From: Paenibacillus alginolyticus DSM 5050 = NBRC 15375
Lineage (GTDB): Bacteria; Bacillota; Bacilli; Paenibacillales; NBRC-103111
Direction of reading: 5' to 3'
Assembly: GCF_000422905.1 (NCBI RefSeq)
Contig: NZ_AUGY01000034.1
Coordinates: 16,005-80,004 of the forward strand
DNA length: 64,000 nt
This document shows, in pieces, positions 61,143 to 64,000 of this stretch; the first letter of the stretch is position 1, and every line of letters begins with the position of its first letter. The notes under the pieces are model-generated. The model did not search any database. It worked only from the letters and a program-made list of their open reading frames with translations, and was not told the DNA's origin. The position numbers were made by a program, and so were the translations under genes.

Positions 61143-62116
61143 ACATTATTTTCATGGGCACGCCGGATTTCGCAGTACCCTCCTTGCGCCTGCTCTTGGA
61201 GGAAGGCTATAACGTAACGACGGTTGTCACACAGCCGGACCGGCCGAAAGGACGCAAGCGCGTCCTGACGCCGCCTCCGGTTAAGGTGGAAGCCGAAAAG
61301 CATGGGATTCCGGTGCTTCAGCCGGAGAAATTGCGTCAAGCGGATTCGGTTGAGCTTTTGAGACAATTAAAACCGGATTTGATCGTGACTGCTGCTTATG
61401 GACAGATTTTGCCCAAAGCGGTTTTGGATCTGCCGCAGTATGGGTGTATTAACATCCATGCTTCGCTCCTGCCCAAATATCGTGGCGGAGCGCCGATTCA
61501 TCACGCTGTGATTCGGGGTGAAGGCGTAACCGGCGTTACGATTATGTACATGGCCGTAGGTCTTGATACCGGCGATATGATTTCAAAGGTGGAGCTTCCG
61601 ATCGAAGATACGGATACGACGGGCTCTTTATTTGAAAAGCTAAGCATAGCTGGTGCTGATCTACTTAAGCGTACATTGCCTGATTTACTGGCAGGACGCA
61701 TCCAAGCTGCCCCACAAAATGAGGCCGATGCCATTTATTCTCCGAATATCCGCAGGGAGGACGAGTTGATCGATTGGTCGCGTTCTGCAGTCGAGCTTTG
61801 GAATCAAGTACGCGGCTTAAACCCTTTCCCCGGCGCTTACACGCTCTGGAATGGGGAAGTTATGAAAGTATGGGCTAGCGCGAATCCGAAAAGTTCTTCG
61901 GAGCCAAGAAGCCGAAGCTTCTCCGGAATCAGCGGTGACGCACCTGCTCCTGGAACTGTACTTGGCAGCAGTGAGCAGGGCATTGAAGTGATGACTGGCG
62001 AAGGCACGCTGTGGCTGACCGAGATCCAACCTTCAGGCAAAAAGGCGATGCCCGTGTCAGAGTTCGTACGAGGTGTGCAAATTCCAGCTGGTACCGTGTT
62101 CGGACACAGTAACTAA
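61139..62116 (+). CDS. fmt: Methionyl-tRNA formyltransferase
   Basis: Formylates Met-tRNA-fMet for translation initiation. The 325-residue protein has [15 protein letters not shown] at the start, the folate/catalytic block [20 protein letters not shown] (SLLP loop), and [10 protein letters not shown]. The C-terminal OB-like domain starts around residue 210. Between its first strand (VWASANP) and APGTVL there is an extra Ser/Arg-rich stretch of about 13 residues ([12 protein letters not shown]) compared with E. coli Fmt, probably a surface loop. GTG is the start, inside the def stop (GTGA overlap). Confidence 0.95.
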   Translation: MNIIFMGTPDFAVPSLRLLLEEGYNVTTVVTQPDRPKGRKRVLTPPPVKVEAEKHGIPVLQPEKLRQADSVELLRQLKPDLIVTAAYGQILPKAVLDLPQYGCINIHASLLPKYRGGAPIHHAVIRGEGVTGVTIMYMAVGLDTGDMISKVELPIEDTDTTGSLFEKLSIAGADLLKRTLPDLLAGRIQAAPQNEADAIYSPNIRREDELIDWSRSAVELWNQVRGLNPFPGAYTLWNGEVMKVWASANPKSSSEPRSRSFSGISGDAPAPGTVLGSSEQGIEVMTGEGTLWLTEIQPSGKKAMPVSEFVRGVQIPAGTVFGHSN

Positions 62117-62142
62117 AGCAACTAAAAAATGAGGTATTCGAT

Positions 62143-63600
62143 TTGTCAACGCAAAAACCAACTCGTCCGCAAAACGGACTTATGAAACCGCAGGGGGCCG
62201 GCAAGCCCTCTGCTCCAAAATCATCCGGGGGCGCTGCGAAGAGCAGCGCTGTTAAGCATTCTGCCCGTGAAGCGGCGCTGGATGTGTTGATTCGGGTTGA
62301 AGAAAATCAATCATACAGCAATTTGCTGCTGAATCAGGTATTGCAAAAGCATGCTCTTGAGCGGGCGGATGCGGGACTGGCGACGGAGCTCGTTTATGGG
62401 ACCATCGGACGGAAAAATACGATCGATTTCTTCTTGGAGCGTTTCGTCAGCAAGGGGCTCGCGAAGCTCGAGCCCTGGGTGAGGTGCTTGCTGCGGCTGA
62501 GCTTCTATCAGCTGCATTATTTGGACCGCATCCCCGACCATGCGGTCGTGAGCGAAGCGGTCAATATCGCGAAGCGCCGAGGCCATCAAGGCATCTCGGG
62601 CATGGTCAACGGCGTGCTGCGCGCAGTGATCCGCAGCAAAGAGGAGCTCACGCTGCCGGCTGCGCTCGGCGACGTGAAGCGCATCGCGCTGAGCCATTCC
62701 CATCCGGAATGGCTCGTGCGAAGGTGGATCCGTCAGCTGGGTGCGGAGCTGACGGAACAGATCTGTGCGGCGAACAATGAGCCGCCGCACGTGAGCATTC
62801 GCGCGAACGCGAGGCGCCGCAGTCGCTTGGAGCTGCTGGAGCAGCTCCAAGGCAGCGGCCTCAGCGCGGAAGCGTCAGGGCTGGCCCCGGCCGGCATCCT
62901 TGTGCAGGGGGCCGGGAACATGGCGTTAGTCCCCGGCTTCCAGCAGGGGGACTTCTCGATTCAAGACGAGAGCTCGATGCTCGTCGCCGAGGCTCTGGAT
63001 CCGCGTCCAGGCATGACGGTGCTGGACTGCTGCGCCGCCCCTGGCGGCAAGACCGCCCACATCGCCGAGAAGATGGATGATGCGGGCAAGATCTGGGCTT
63101 GTGATCTGCATGAGCACAAGCAGAAGCTGATCGCAGATCAAGCGGAGCGTCTGGGACTGACGTCGATCCAGACGCTGGTGATGGATGCTGCGAAGCTGGA
63201 CGAACATTTTGCGGCGGAGTCATTTGACCGCATCCTGCTCGATGCGCCTTGCTCGGGTCTTGGGGTCATTCGCCGCAAGCCCGACCTCAAGTGGGCGAAG
63301 CAGGAGGCGGAGATTGACGCGATCAGCGAGCTGCAGCATGCTATTCTGAGCAAAGTGCATAGGCTGCTCAAGCCGGGCGGCGTGCTGGTCTACAGCACGT
63401 GCACGATTGAGCACGCTGAGAACGCGGGCATGGTTGAGCGCTTTCTCGCCGAGCATAGCGAGTTTGAGCTAGCGCCGCTGCCGGCGGATGTTTTCGCAAG
63501 CATTGACCCTGCGGCAGCCGCAGCCGGTATGGTGCAAATTCTGCCGCAGCAGTTCCATTCCGACGGCTTCTTCATCGCACGGCTGCGCAAACGCGTATAG
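62143..63600 (+). CDS. rsmB: 16S rRNA (cytosine-967-C5)-methyltransferase RsmB
   Basis: Methylates C967 of 16S rRNA. The 485-residue protein has a Lys/Ser/Gly/Ala-rich extension (about 1-40), a NusB-like RNA-binding domain (about 42-165) and a C-terminal SAM methyltransferase domain. In the latter VLDCCAAPGGKTAHIAE binds SAM, LLDAPCSGLGVIRRKPDLKW holds the catalytic Cys and YSTCTIEHAENAGM the second Cys. The start is TTG at 62143 after GAGGT. It follows fmt by 26 bases as in B. subtilis. From about 62460 to the end the gene is strongly GC-rich compared with upstream genes. Confidence 0.95.
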   Translation: MSTQKPTRPQNGLMKPQGAGKPSAPKSSGGAAKSSAVKHSAREAALDVLIRVEENQSYSNLLLNQVLQKHALERADAGLATELVYGTIGRKNTIDFFLERFVSKGLAKLEPWVRCLLRLSFYQLHYLDRIPDHAVVSEAVNIAKRRGHQGISGMVNGVLRAVIRSKEELTLPAALGDVKRIALSHSHPEWLVRRWIRQLGAELTEQICAANNEPPHVSIRANARRRSRLELLEQLQGSGLSAEASGLAPAGILVQGAGNMALVPGFQQGDFSIQDESSMLVAEALDPRPGMTVLDCCAAPGGKTAHIAEKMDDAGKIWACDLHEHKQKLIADQAERLGLTSIQTLVMDAAKLDEHFAAESFDRILLDAPCSGLGVIRRKPDLKWAKQEAEIDAISELQHAILSKVHRLLKPGGVLVYSTCTIEHAENAGMVERFLAEHSEFELAPLPADVFASIDPAAAAAGMVQILPQQFHSDGFFIARLRKRV

Positions 63601-63623
63601 CGTCTTGCCGCATGCTGCTTGCT

Positions 63624-63646
63624 TTAACTGTATGTACTACAGTTAA
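63624..63646. repeat. Inverted repeat downstream of rsmB
   Basis: TTAACTGTA-TGTAC-TACAGTTAA, a perfect 9-bp inverted repeat with a 5-base centre. It could be a weak terminator of the rsmB transcript or an operator; no T run follows. Confidence 0.5.
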
Positions 63647-63738
63647 TTTCAAGGAAACCGTGACAGGAACGGGTACAAACTGCATATTGTACAGCAAATA
63701 GGACCAATTCGAGGAAATTAAGCTGATTTCATTTTAAT

Positions 63739-63787
63739 TACCTCAAAAAGGGCTAAGTATTCGATTTAGCTGCACTTTTTGCAGGTA
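63739..63787. repeat. Imperfect hairpin in the terminal intergenic region
   Basis: TACCT, AAAAAG and GGCTA on the left pair with TAGCT, CTTTTT and AGGTA on the right across an AGTATTCGATT centre. The remainder of 63601-64000 holds no open frame or RNA gene I can support; it is AT-rich towards the window end. Confidence 0.45.
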
Positions 63788-64000
63788 ATACTCGGGTGTT
63801 CTGGGTTGGTGTTGACGGTTAGAGACTGTCGATTGATTCGCAACTGGTATTCATAACTCCAAAATGCGCGCTTTTAGAGTCATTCAGCTTTCGTGATGGC
63901 AGATGGGCTATAGTGGTTACCAATGTTGTATTTTCTACATTACCGATGCATCAAACCTCACATCAAATATTTACTTAATTTGTAATATAAAGTATTTATT

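Noticed and set aside
62311..62850. 179-codon open frame antisense to rsmB
   Set aside because: GC-rich DNA gives few stops in any frame; rsmB is clearly the real gene and the antisense product shows no motif.

Overview
The window looks like a chromosomal segment of a low-to-moderate-GC, endospore-forming Gram-positive bacterium of the Paenibacillus/Bacillus type (placement inferred from gene content and order; no rRNA gene or marker search was available). The support is the strong Shine-Dalgarno sequences, a T-box leader on tyrS, the catabolite-control gene ccpA, YlaN, YlbF/YlbG, RemA, a sporulation-type sensor kinase, and blocks that keep the Bacillus subtilis order: ccpA/acuC/acuA/acsA/tyrS/rpsD, ylaN/ftsW, ylbF/ylbG, and yloA(rqcH)/yloB/yloC/remA/gmk/rpoZ/coaBC/priA/def/fmt/rsmB.

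Layout. 0.1-3.5 kb: a rightward run of two overlapping FluC/CrcB fluoride channel genes, aroA (EPSP synthase), a membrane-anchored C39-like peptidase and a CoA-binding protein. 3.5-5.1 kb: a short FAD oxidoreductase on the minus strand and a Gln/Asn-rich repeat protein. 5.1-9.4 kb: a PTS operon (N-acetylglucosamine-type EIICBA, Enzyme I, PfpI/DJ-1 protein) behind a tandem-hairpin leader. 9.5-16 kb: a zinc-ribbon protein, ccpA, mtnN, acuC and acuA (minus), acsA (plus). 16-21.8 kb: a bifunctional penicillin-binding protein (minus), T-box plus tyrS, rpsD (minus) with its own promoter and leader. 21.9-30.8 kb: GGDEF protein, TVP38 membrane protein, an HPr-like protein without the phospho-histidine, YlaN, a Ca2+/H+ antiporter, an Asp23 protein, FtsW, a YugN-like protein, an M20 amidohydrolase and a CBS protein. 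30.9-36.1 kb: a four-PAS histidine kinase, two Gfo/Idh/MocA oxidoreductases and an SNase-type lipoprotein. 36.3-42.6 kb: an XPB-type helicase with a partner that shares its N-terminal module, ylbF, a GC-rich asparaginase gene set between ylbF and ylbG, and an unrecognised small gene. 42.7-46.8 kb: a LysR regulator, a PHP phosphoesterase, galU and ugd. 46.9-63.6 kb: rqcH (minus), then a long rightward housekeeping run from a Ca2+ P-type ATPase to rsmB.

How the genes work together. Several genes around 5-26 kb belong to carbon catabolite control: a PTS permease with its own Enzyme I, CcpA, the CcpA-target acetyl-CoA synthetase gene with its acetylase and deacetylase, and an HPr-like protein that keeps only the regulatory serine. 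Cell-wall and division genes (PBP, ftsW, galU/ugd), ribosome function (tyrS, rpsD, rqcH, def, fmt, rsmB) and cofactor/one-carbon metabolism (coaBC, the homocysteine methyltransferase/MTHFR fusion, mtnN) fill most of the rest. No mobile element, CRISPR array, tRNA or rRNA gene was seen.

The least explained features are a two-unit hairpin leader found before two unrelated genes (5.1 and 36.2 kb), a dispersed repeat that directly follows three terminators (9.95, 15.9 and 51.7 kb), the XPB/partner pair, the degenerate HPr-like protein, and intragenic GC-rich patches.
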